Shown: positions 1 to 6,562 of the stretch, piece after piece | How the letters are laid out: every line of letters starts with the position of its first letter | Position numbering within the stretch: the stretch's first letter is position 1 | DNA from: Bacteroidales bacterium UBA4621 | Lineage (GTDB): Bacteria > Bacteroidota > Bacteroidia > Bacteroidales > Paludibacteraceae | Direction of reading: 5' to 3' | Assembly: GCA_002387325.1 (NCBI GenBank) | Contig: DGIN01000036.1 | Span: forward strand, 1 to 11,886 | Length of the DNA: 11,886 bases | Notes under the pieces: model-generated | Seen by the model: the letters and a program-made list of their open reading frames with translations, nothing else | What the model was told of the DNA's origin: nothing | Database searches by the model: none | Made by a program: the position numbers and the translations under genes

Positions 1-27
1 GCATTGCATAAATCTATCAATCTGAAT

Positions 28-1074
28 ATGGCAAACCAATCTAATCTTAATCAAGCCAAGAAAGGCAAGAATGACGAATTCTACACGCAAATCAGCGACA
101 TCGAAAACGAACTGCGGCATTACAAAACACAATTCAAAGGGAAAGTGGTATTCTGCAACTGCGACGACCCTTACGAAAGCAATTTCTTCAAGTACTTTGC
201 ACTGAACTTTAATCAGTTAGGGCTGCGGAAACTCATTGCCACGTGCTACGATGGAAGTCCTATATCAGGCAATGAGTTATTACTAGACCTTGGCGATACG
301 CCCAACCAGCCTAAGAAGATTGCTTACAAAGTAGAGATTACAGAGGTGCGCGATATGAACGGGGACGGTGCGATTAACCTTGCCGATATTCAACACCTCA
401 TACAGAATGACAAGAATGTAATCTCCATATTGAAAGGCAACGGGGATTTTCGCAGTAAGGAATGTATAGAGTTGCTCAAACAAGCGGATATTGTGGTTAC
501 CAACCCGCCTTTCTCGTTGTTTCGGGAGTATGTGGCGCAACTTATCTGCTACAACAAAAAGTTTATCATCCTTGGCAATATGAATGCCATCAAATACAAG
601 GAGATATTCCCCTATATCATTGAGAATAAGATATGGATTGGCTATGGTTTCAATCTCTCTATGGTGTTCAAAACCACGTATCCGAATTTGTTGGAGGCTA
701 ATCGAAAGTATGTGCGTTCAAAAGGATATGACCCCGATAAGAACTTTGTCAAGACACCTGCGATTGCGTGGTACACCAATATAGATATTCACAAACGGCA
801 CGAGGAACTAATCCTATACAAGCACTACTCTCCTGCTGAATACCCACGCTACGACAACTACGATGCCATAAACATTGATAAAGTTACGGATATTCCTTGC
901 GATTATACAGGACTTATGGGCGTACCTATTACGTTTTTGGACAAACACAATCCCGAACAATTCGAGTTGGTTGGTGTTGCTAATCACGGTGTGGATAGTC
1001 AGTATGATTTATTTGCTCCGAAGTTGAAAGGTAAAGAGTTGTACACACGTATTCTTATAAAACGCAAGCAGTAA
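28..1074 (+). CDS. EcoRI-family adenine-specific DNA methyltransferase
   Basis: This protein should transfer a methyl group from S-adenosylmethionine to an adenine in a short DNA site, either protecting host DNA from a partner nuclease or marking it for one. It resembles M.EcoRI along its length from memory: DEFYTQ near residue 16, CNCDDP at 43-48, GDFRS near 139, the catalytic NPPF motif at 159-162 followed by SLFREY, and a C-terminal MGVPITFL...NPEQFEL block. The reading frame is open to the window edge (in-frame TTG at 4), but ATG at 28 gives the N-terminus that aligns with M.EcoRI (MANQSN...AKKGKNDEFYTQ), making 348 residues against about 326 for M.EcoRI. The extra length lies around residues 80-135 and holds an EF-hand/dockerin-like loop (DMNGDGAINLAD, 109-120). 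No clear Shine-Dalgarno precedes the ATG. GC is near 40%, lower than the following genes, which suggests transfer. Sequence specificity cannot be read from here. Confidence 0.93.
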   Translation: MANQSNLNQAKKGKNDEFYTQISDIENELRHYKTQFKGKVVFCNCDDPYESNFFKYFALNFNQLGLRKLIATCYDGSPISGNELLLDLGDTPNQPKKIAYKVEITEVRDMNGDGAINLADIQHLIQNDKNVISILKGNGDFRSKECIELLKQADIVVTNPPFSLFREYVAQLICYNKKFIILGNMNAIKYKEIFPYIIENKIWIGYGFNLSMVFKTTYPNLLEANRKYVRSKGYDPDKNFVKTPAIAWYTNIDIHKRHEELILYKHYSPAEYPRYDNYDAINIDKVTDIPCDYTGLMGVPITFLDKHNPEQFELVGVANHGVDSQYDLFAPKLKGKELYTRILIKRKQ

Positions 1075-1086
1075 GCGAGGTATACC

Positions 1087-1227
1087 AATCTTAAAATTTG
1101 ATACTTTTTATCGGTTGCCTATCCTATGCCTATCCTATGCGCATCCTATGCTGTTTTGCACGACTTTTTGAGAGGGGTGAAAGGGAGAATAATCTTAACA
1201 AATGATACTTTTTAAGGATGGCTATCC
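1087..1227. repeat. Imperfect ~38-bp direct repeat (two copies)
   Basis: Copy 1 is 1087-1124 and copy 2 is 1191-1227. By hand alignment they match at about 31 of 38 positions with one gap. Both begin AATCTTAA, share GATACTTTTTA exactly, and end in CTATCC. Starts are 104 bp apart. The duplication of such a block between two genes of a defence-like module suggests either paired regulatory sites or the scar of a duplication. Confidence 0.65.
1118..1150. repeat. 11-bp tandem repeat, three units
   Basis: Units are CCTATCCTATG (1118-1128), CCTATCCTATG (1129-1139) and CGCATCCTATG (1140-1150). The first two are identical and the third differs at two positions. The period of 11 bp is about one helical turn. 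It begins at the end of the first copy of the 38-bp direct repeat. Function is unknown. Confidence 0.8.
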
Positions 1228-1258
1228 ACAGGGCAAGAACAGGGAAAAGGACATAGGC

Positions 1259-1312
1259 GGGCAATGATATTGCGTGCTGCGCACACAATGGTATTGTGCA
1301 ATACCATTGCCC
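1259..1312. repeat. Interlocking inverted repeats (alternative hairpins)
   Basis: CAATGGTATTG (1286-1296) and CAATACCATTG (1299-1309) form a perfect 11-bp inverted repeat with a 2-nt spacer. The same right arm, extended to 1299-1312, also pairs with GGGCAATGATATTG at 1259-1272 with one mismatch over 14 bp. The middle copy is also self-complementary at its ends (CACAAT...ATTGTG, 1284-1298), and GTGCTGCGCAC (1274-1284) is a small palindrome. These pairings exclude one another, as in attenuators or recombination and binding sites. No T-tract follows on the plus strand, so it is not a standard terminator. Confidence 0.75.
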
Positions 1313-1357
1313 GAGGGACAAGAGAAAACAAAAGTTTTAACGAACAATTATACGGCA

Positions 1358-1473
1358 ATTAACGGAGAACTTTGCATGGCATTTTAATGGGTATTAATGG
1401 AGACATAGAACCGCGGGCGAGAGCATTAACGACCAATTAACGGACATTAACGGATAACTAACAACATAAACGG
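1358..1473 (+). promoter_or_regulatory. Phased ATTAACGG-like boxes upstream of the nuclease gene
   Basis: ATTAACGG occurs exactly at 1358-1365, 1436-1443 and 1446-1453. Close variants are TTTAATGG at 1383-1390, ATTAATGG at 1393-1400, ATTAACGA at 1425-1432 and ATAAACGG at 1466-1473. From 1383 on, start-to-start spacings are 10, 32, 11, 10 and 20 bp, close to whole helical turns, so the boxes would face one side of the DNA. That arrangement is typical of cooperative protein-binding sites. The last box overlaps the ribosome-binding site of the nuclease gene. The regulator is unknown and nothing here proves binding. Confidence 0.45.
1376..1387 (+). other. Minimal reading frame ATG-GCA-TTT-TAA with duplicated initiation context
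   Basis: AACGGAGAAC (1361-1370) stands 5 nt before ATG 1376-1378, which opens a three-codon frame (Met-Ala-Phe-stop). The same AACGGAGAAC (1469-1478) stands 3 nt before the nuclease ATG at 1482. The initiation region therefore appears twice, once before a frame that stops at once. It could be a decoy or regulatory leader, or only a remnant of duplication. Confidence 0.3.
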
Positions 1474-1481
1474 AGAACAAT

Positions 1482-2567
1482 ATGGAAATAGTAGAACGGA
1501 AGATTACCATTCGGGAACTGACCGAGGGGTATGCGGACAACCAGGAAGCGGGTGTGAAAGCTTTTGGCGGACGGTTGGACGTGCGACCGCCGTACCAGCG
1601 GGAGTTTGTCTATAACGACAAAGAGCGCGAGGCGGTAATTGACACAGTAACAAAGGATTACCCGCTCAACGTGATGTACTGGGCGGTGCGCGAGGACGGC
1701 ACCTACGAGATTATCGACGGGCAGCAACGGACGATTTCGATATGCCAATACGTGAACGGCGACTTTGCGTATATGTTCAACTATTTCGGCAACCTGCCCG
1801 CCGACCAACAAAAGCAGATATTAGACTATCAACTGTGCGTGTATCTGTGCAAGGGGACGGACAGCGAGAAACTGAAATGGTTCAAGACCATCAACATCGC
1901 CGGCAAACGACTGACCAATCAGGAGTTGCTCAATGCGGTGTATGCGTCGCCGTGGCTTTCGGATGCCAAACGGTACTTCTCGAAGTCGAACTGCGGGGCG
2001 TACCTGATGGGCAATAAGTACGTGCAGGGGTCGCCTATCCAGCAGGACTACTTGGAGACCGTACTGCGCTGGATTTCAGGCAACAAGATAGAGGATTACA
2101 TGGCGCGGCACAGCATCTCGGACACGGATGCGGGGGCACTGTGGTACTATTTCCAGCAGGTGATAAGTTGGGTGCAGGCGGTGTTTCACAAGTACCGCCG
2201 CGAGATGAAAGGCATTGACTGGGGTGCTATTTACAACCAATACAAAGACACACCCGTGAACCCCAATGAGATAGAAGAGCGTGTGGGCAGGCTGATGGCG
2301 GACAGCGATGTGGAGAACAAACGGGGCATCTATTGGTACGTGTTCGACGGCGACGAGCACCACCTGGGTATCCGTGCTTTCGATGCGAACACGCGGCGGG
2401 AGGTGTACGAGCGGCAGCAGGGCATTTGTGCTATTTGCGGGAAGCATTTCGAGATAGAGGAGATGGAAGCCGACCATATCACGCCGTGGGTGGAAGGCGG
2501 TCGGACGGTGGCAGAGAACTGCCAGATGCTGTGCAGAGAGTGCAACAGAAGGAAAAGTGCAAAATAA
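1482..2567 (+). CDS. DUF262 (GmrSD/ParB-like) and HNH endonuclease, single chain
   Basis: This 361-residue protein joins a DUF262 domain to a C-terminal HNH nuclease, so it is probably a DNA-cleaving effector of restriction or phage defence. DUF262 shows PPYQRE at 36-41 and its hallmark DGQQR at 79-83, then FKTIN...LTNQEL at about 134-149. In GmrSD-type type IV enzymes and SspE, related domains are linked to nucleotide-dependent sensing of modified DNA. The HNH domain (about 306-361) has zinc-binding CxxC at 316/319, the catalytic-type DH at 331-332, Asn 346 and a second CxxCN at 351-355. All expected residues are present and the protein ends right after the finger, as is usual. GGAG at 1472-1475 lies 6 nt before the ATG, a clear ribosome-binding site. 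Its neighbour is an EcoRI-type methylase, which suggests a modification-nuclease pair. Whether it cuts methylated or unmethylated sites is unknown. GC is clearly higher than in the methylase gene. Confidence 0.92.
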   Translation: MEIVERKITIRELTEGYADNQEAGVKAFGGRLDVRPPYQREFVYNDKEREAVIDTVTKDYPLNVMYWAVREDGTYEIIDGQQRTISICQYVNGDFAYMFNYFGNLPADQQKQILDYQLCVYLCKGTDSEKLKWFKTINIAGKRLTNQELLNAVYASPWLSDAKRYFSKSNCGAYLMGNKYVQGSPIQQDYLETVLRWISGNKIEDYMARHSISDTDAGALWYYFQQVISWVQAVFHKYRREMKGIDWGAIYNQYKDTPVNPNEIEERVGRLMADSDVENKRGIYWYVFDGDEHHLGIRAFDANTRREVYERQQGICAICGKHFEIEEMEADHITPWVEGGRTVAENCQMLCRECNRRKSAK

Positions 2568-2570
2568 AAC

Positions 2571-2598
2571 GATGGGCTGCCCGAATGAGCAGCCCATC
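2571..2598 (-). terminator. Rho-independent terminator after rlmD (convergent junction)
   Basis: GATGGGCTGC (2571-2580) and GCAGCCCATC (2589-2598) form a perfect 10-bp stem with an 8-nt loop. Read on the minus strand the stem is followed by GTTTTATTTT, a T-rich tail, so it should end the leftward operon just after rlmD. On the plus strand there is no T-tract, but the hairpin starts 3 bp after the nuclease stop codon and may also stabilise or end that transcript. Confidence 0.85.
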
Positions 2599-2602
2599 CG
2601 TA

Positions 2603-4018
2603 CTAATCGCGTCTCTCGAGCAGCACCACATTCTCCACGTGCTGCGTGTGCGGGAACATATCCACCGGTTGCACGGCTGTTACCTTGTATTTGGCGTCCA
2701 ATAGCGACAGGTCGCGTGCCTGCGTGGCGGGGTTGCAACTGACATACACTATCCGCTGCGGCTCGGCAAACAGAATGGTGTTTACCACGTCCTCGTGCAT
2801 ACCCGCACGCGGCGGGTCGGTGATAATCACATCGGGGCGACCGTAGCGGGCGATGAAATCCCTGTTCAGAATATCCTTCATGTCCCCGGCAAAGAACAGC
2901 GTGTTGTCCAATCGATTGCCGGCGGCATTCACCTTGGCATCCTCTATTGCCTCCGGAACGTACTCGATACCAATCACTTGCCGTGCCTGCTTGGCTACGA
3001 AGTTCGCTATCGTACCCGTTCCCGTATAGAGGTCGAATACCAGTTCCTTGCCGGTCAGTCCGGCAAAATTCCTTGCCACCTTGTATAGTTCGTATGCCTG
3101 TTCTGTGTTCGTCTGGTAGAACGATTTGGGTCCCACCTTGAACTGCAGATCCTCCATCTGCTCCATTATATGGTCCTGCCCTGCGAATACATGCACTTCC
3201 TGATCACCGATGGTGTCGTTCATCTTCTCGTTCTCCACATAGAGCAGGCTCACTACTTCGGGGAACTCGCCGTGCAGCCACTCCAACAGCCCGCGGCAGG
3301 CATCGTTGATCTTCTCGCCGAAGCAGACTATCAGCATGATCTCCCCCTTGTGGTTGGAGCGGATGATGAGCGTGCGCAACTGTCCCGAGTGCGTATGCTC
3401 GTTGTAGAAACTCAGTCCGTGCGTCCGTGCGTAGTCGCGTATGCCGTTGCGCAGACGGTTGTTGATTTCGGGCATCAGGTGACATTCCTCAATGTCAAGC
3501 ACTTTGTCGAAGCAGTTCGGTATATGGAACCCCGCCCCGTAGGTGTTATCCACGTGCTCCAACCCGCCTGCCGCACGTATCTCGTCCCACGGGAGCCATT
3601 TGCGGTCGGCAAACGTGAACTCCAACTTGTTGCGGTATTCGTAGATGTGTTTGCTCCCGAGTATGGGGCTTATCTCGGGCAGTTCCACCTTGCCGATACG
3701 CCGCAGGTTGTCCTCTATCTGCTGCTGTTTGTAGCGCAACTGCTCGGGGTAGGGCAGTATCTGCCATTTGCAGCCGCCGCACGTGCCATAGTGCTTGCAC
3801 ACCGCCTCGCAACGTTTCTCCGACGGGCGCACAACCCGCTCCACACGCGCTTCCATAAAGTTGTGCTTCTTCTTCGTGATCTGCAGATCTACTATGTCGC
3901 CCGGTACGCAGTACGGCACAAACACCACCATGTCATTGATGCGTGTCAGTGCCTTGCCCTCGGCGGCAATACCCGTTATCTCCACATTCTCTGTCAGGGG
4001 TAAGTTCTTCTTTTTCAT
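2603..4018 (-). CDS. rlmD: 23S rRNA (uracil-5-)-methyltransferase, RlmD/RumA type
   Basis: This enzyme methylates C5 of a uridine in 23S rRNA (U1939 in E. coli numbering for RlmD) using S-adenosylmethionine. It is full length at 471 residues. An N-terminal TRAM-like domain (about 5-65) is followed by the iron-sulfur cysteines C74, C80, C83 (Cx5CxxC) and C179. The catalytic half has FYQTN at 300-304, the SAM-binding DLYTGTGT at 329-336, DPPRAG at 401-406, the nucleophile C428 in YVSCNP, and the HVE motif at 460-462 with the likely base E462. The iron-sulfur cluster and 23S target are assigned by family; a related specificity such as RlmCD cannot be excluded. Its ATG overlaps the stop of the amidase gene by four bases (ATGA), so translation is probably coupled. 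It is the last gene of the leftward operon and is followed by a clear terminator. Confidence 0.95.
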   Translation of the reverse strand: MKKKNLPLTENVEITGIAAEGKALTRINDMVVFVPYCVPGDIVDLQITKKKHNFMEARVERVVRPSEKRCEAVCKHYGTCGGCKWQILPYPEQLRYKQQQIEDNLRRIGKVELPEISPILGSKHIYEYRNKLEFTFADRKWLPWDEIRAAGGLEHVDNTYGAGFHIPNCFDKVLDIEECHLMPEINNRLRNGIRDYARTHGLSFYNEHTHSGQLRTLIIRSNHKGEIMLIVCFGEKINDACRGLLEWLHGEFPEVVSLLYVENEKMNDTIGDQEVHVFAGQDHIMEQMEDLQFKVGPKSFYQTNTEQAYELYKVARNFAGLTGKELVFDLYTGTGTIANFVAKQARQVIGIEYVPEAIEDAKVNAAGNRLDNTLFFAGDMKDILNRDFIARYGRPDVIITDPPRAGMHEDVVNTILFAEPQRIVYVSCNPATQARDLSLLDAKYKVTAVQPVDMFPHTQHVENVVLLERRD

Positions 4019-6555
4019 CGTTTTTTGTTTTTTGCCCGCTTGTTGGTCGCCAACTGCTGCGGCTGTTCAAGCGGTGCCATCAGTTGCTCTATGCTGTATT
4101 TGTATATCGTTTCAAAGTCCTCGGCAGCCTCTAACGGGAAACCCCATACAAGCGTACCCGAAGTAAGGTGGATGTCGGGTGGATAAGCGGTGGATACGCC
4201 TTTCCAAAGCACGCCCGCACCCACACGCATATCTTGATAAATGCCTGCCCGTTGCGCTCCGTTCATCGGTTTCAATCCCTCTGCTGCCTCGGCAAACAGT
4301 CCGTCGGGGTTCGGGCGTGTCCTGATTACGCATTGCGTATTATTTACGCATTGAACCCGTCCGCTCCGTGTCGCTTTCTCTGCCGCCAATCCGTAGTGCA
4401 GCACCTGTTCCGCCCATAGTTTGTCGGCTGGGCGTGCCATTCCGCTGCCTAAGTAACTGCCGCTCAGCAGTACCTTCCCGCCCCGGATTAAGTAGTGTTG
4501 CAGTGCCTGTTGCAAATGCTGTGGCAGCACCGCCGTGCTATCCGTACTCCGCTCCTTTCCCGCAATAATATCCACTATCGCAAACGTGCTGTCTATCTCC
4601 GTCAGAGCCTCTGCGTTGATAGAGATATATGAATACCCCAACTCTTGCAGCACGCGTCCGTGCAGGGTGGGGTAGTCGTGCGTATTGCCTTTGACAATAG
4701 TCCCCTGATAATCCCGATAACACATCCCCCAACCGCAGTTGTCGTCGTCCTGCCACTTGTGCGAGCGTGTCAGGTCGTTCTGCTCACCGATGTATGCCAT
4801 ACTCAGTCCGTCCTCCACGGCGTACGTGTTCGGCACTATGCCCGCATACGTCGAATCCGCAAACCATTGTGGACCGTAGGTCTGGTTGAAGTTGTTCACT
4901 ATCAGCACCATCGGTGCTTTCTCATCGGGGGCAAGATATGCACTCAGCACTTCGCTTTTCATACTCCGTCCGCCCGCATTGGCAGCCACTACATAGAAAT
5001 CATACCGCTTCCCCCGCTCCAAAGACAATGTAGCAGAAGTATTCTCCATCCGCTGTTCCGTCCATTCCCCGTCATCCATGCGCGTGTATATGTAATAATG
5101 TGTCGCCTTGGCAGTCGGTTCTAACAAATCGGGTGTCTCTTTCCACGACAGAATAATATCCGTAGGGGAATTGAAACGCATAGAGAGATGCTGTACTGCC
5201 AGCGGCTGCACGACCACTTTCCGCCCGTCCTGTTCGTGCAGGTATCGCAGCAGCCCTTTATATACCGCCCGTGCGGCAATCTGCCGGAACTGCGGGTCTA
5301 ACCCGTACCGCATATCCGCCATATTCTTGTGGCTCAGCAGTTCCACCAATACCGACGGCACTACGGGGTAGCGCGACTCGCAGTAGTTGCCGTTCTGCAG
5401 TTGCCGCCGCGTCCATTCGGGGGCGATGGTCTGCCGTAGGTCTTCCACCACCTGGGTCTGTATATAGTCCGCCAAGTCGCGGTTCAGTTGCCGTGTAACG
5501 CCGTTGGCAAAGGTCTTGCGCCCCTGGTCGTCGTGGTCGGTGTATATAGCCAGTGTCCCCACGATAGTCGTGTCGTTCAAGGCGTCATATCCGTCGGTGT
5601 GCAATGCCAGACATACGTCCACGGGTATGCCTAATCCCGATTGGTCGGGGTTCGCCTTGCTCCCACCTGTCAGGTAGTTCACCCATAGCCCGCGGCTGCG
5701 CAGGTCTTCTGTGTACTCGTTCCCGTTGTCCGACTGTTTCCATACCGTCTCCGGGTATCCTGCGTCCTCCAACCAATAGCGTGCCGCTTCTGCCCAACGA
5801 GGCAAGCCGCTACGCCCGATCTCCTCGCCGGCGTGGTCATCTGTAAGACACCATACACTGTCTGCGTTCATCCGGAAATTAGCCCCGTTAAACGTGGCTC
5901 TCGGTTGCAGCACCATTGCCCCCGCATTCTCAAGCATCTCTGTGATAAGCCGCACATACTCTGTGGTGTACAGGTCTTCCACGGTGGTCCACATCGTCGC
6001 CCGCTGCCAGATCCAACTCTCCTTGTCTTGGTTGTAATAGGTACCGTGGCTTGCCCAAAGGGCGATATTCTTTCCGCTCAGTCCGTTTTTGTAGTGGTCT
6101 TCGGGAGCAGGCACACCCACACAAGGAATGGCGGGCTTGGTATAATCGGGGTATTTCTCTTTGCGTTTCTGCAATCGGGCGGGTACTAATTCCGCCAGTT
6201 CATACTTGTCCGAATAAATGCTTACTTTCCCTTTCGTATTACCCAACACCCAGCGGCTTACATCGTTGCGCATCCGTTTCAGTTCCTCGGGCGTGAAGAC
6301 AATACCTCCTAATGTGCCGTTGGTGCGTACCACCACTGTATTGCCGTTCACCCGCAACTGCTGCACCCGCACGGGTGGAGTCCATACTGCCGCCGACCGT
6401 TGCAGCGAGACAGAGTCGCCCGCCTCGGGGAAGAAAAACCGGTTATAGTACAGGTTCAGCGAGTCGCCTAATTCCCGCATTCCGATGGCTTGTATCTCTG
6501 TGGCGGCAGCCAGCAGAATAAGTGTAAATAGAATATGTTGTAGATGTTTCTTCAT
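4015..6555 (-). CDS. Exported N-acetylmuramoyl-L-alanine amidase (Amidase_3 type), multidomain
   Basis: This 846-residue exported protein probably cuts the amide bond between N-acetylmuramic acid and the stem peptide of peptidoglycan. A signal peptide covers about residues 1-23 (basic start, LILLAAA core, cut near IQA). A zinc amidase domain can be traced: SHG with H170, E193 in TVEDLYTTEY, LHTDG with H319, and the catalytic-type E405 in SVLVELLSHKN, which match the H-E-H-E pattern of Amidase_3. The domain holds large insertions. Residues about 448-540 look like a fibronectin-III-type beta domain. The last 300 residues (about 548-830) resemble an alpha/beta Rossmann-like fold (LIVNNF, RGGKVLLSGSYLG) that I cannot name. 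Relatives in Bacteroides are often labelled xanthan lyase, a label I would not adopt. The start lies 7 bp after the mfd stop, with GGAGGA in the end of mfd as ribosome-binding site. The downstream rlmD start overlaps its stop. Confidence 0.85.
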   Translation of the reverse strand: MKKHLQHILFTLILLAAATEIQAIGMRELGDSLNLYYNRFFFPEAGDSVSLQRSAAVWTPPVRVQQLRVNGNTVVVRTNGTLGGIVFTPEELKRMRNDVSRWVLGNTKGKVSIYSDKYELAELVPARLQKRKEKYPDYTKPAIPCVGVPAPEDHYKNGLSGKNIALWASHGTYYNQDKESWIWQRATMWTTVEDLYTTEYVRLITEMLENAGAMVLQPRATFNGANFRMNADSVWCLTDDHAGEEIGRSGLPRWAEAARYWLEDAGYPETVWKQSDNGNEYTEDLRSRGLWVNYLTGGSKANPDQSGLGIPVDVCLALHTDGYDALNDTTIVGTLAIYTDHDDQGRKTFANGVTRQLNRDLADYIQTQVVEDLRQTIAPEWTRRQLQNGNYCESRYPVVPSVLVELLSHKNMADMRYGLDPQFRQIAARAVYKGLLRYLHEQDGRKVVVQPLAVQHLSMRFNSPTDIILSWKETPDLLEPTAKATHYYIYTRMDDGEWTEQRMENTSATLSLERGKRYDFYVVAANAGGRSMKSEVLSAYLAPDEKAPMVLIVNNFNQTYGPQWFADSTYAGIVPNTYAVEDGLSMAYIGEQNDLTRSHKWQDDDNCGWGMCYRDYQGTIVKGNTHDYPTLHGRVLQELGYSYISINAEALTEIDSTFAIVDIIAGKERSTDSTAVLPQHLQQALQHYLIRGGKVLLSGSYLGSGMARPADKLWAEQVLHYGLAAEKATRSGRVQCVNNTQCVIRTRPNPDGLFAEAAEGLKPMNGAQRAGIYQDMRVGAGVLWKGVSTAYPPDIHLTSGTLVWGFPLEAAEDFETIYKYSIEQLMAPLEQPQQLATNKRAKNKKR
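4327..4351 (-). repeat. Possible fifth heptamer repeat, inside the amidase gene
   Basis: Plus-strand TACGCAT (4327-4333), TGCGTAT (4334-4340) and TACGCAT (4345-4351) sit within 25 bp. TACGCAT is also the end heptamer of the array at the DUF6452/DUF6048 junction. The encoded peptide (VQCVNNTQCVIR) resembles other array-encoded peptides such as INNEQLTIN and MYNAQFIMRN. Only two of the three units are in heptamer phase, and an inverted repeat TGCGTA/TACGCA overlaps, so the link is tentative. Confidence 0.35.
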
Positions 6556-6562
6556 TGTGTCG

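Larger units (their letters stand above)
1075..1481. other. Repeat-rich gene-free spacer between methyltransferase and nuclease
   Basis: This 407-bp stretch contains no convincing gene. It holds, in order, an imperfect long direct repeat, an 11-bp tandem triplet, a cluster of interlocking inverted repeats, a minimal ATG-GCA-TTT-TAA reading frame with its own GGAG, and a run of ATTAACGG-like boxes ending at the nuclease ribosome-binding site (each listed separately). I see no rho-independent terminator after the methyltransferase and no full TAnnTTTG box. The nearest is GAACTTTG at 1367-1374, one mismatch and no good -33 partner. So it is open whether the nuclease is co-transcribed with the methylase or has its own controlled promoter. 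The density of repeats suggests regulation. Confidence 0.7.

Noticed and set aside
76..81. A GAATTC site inside the methylase gene, the only one I found in the window
   Set aside because: One site in 11.9 kb is not far from the roughly three expected by chance, and the methylase's specificity is unknown, so no avoidance can be claimed.
1118..1150. CRISPR-like array
   Set aside because: The three 11-bp units are directly adjacent with no spacers, and no cas gene is present.
2076..2738. 220-codon open frame on the minus strand over the nuclease gene
   Set aside because: It lies antisense to an intact DUF262-HNH gene, has low-complexity composition typical of shadow frames in GC-rich DNA, shows no known motif, and overlaps the rlmD end and the terminator.
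3170..4003. 277-codon open frame on the plus strand inside rlmD
   Set aside because: It is antisense to a fully conserved gene with all catalytic motifs, and has no ribosome-binding site, promoter or recognisable domain.
4015..6555. Calling the amidase a xanthan lyase
   Set aside because: The zinc amidase residues H170, E193, H319 and E405 can be traced, and no polysaccharide lyase signature is visible; the lyase label on relatives seems to be inherited annotation.
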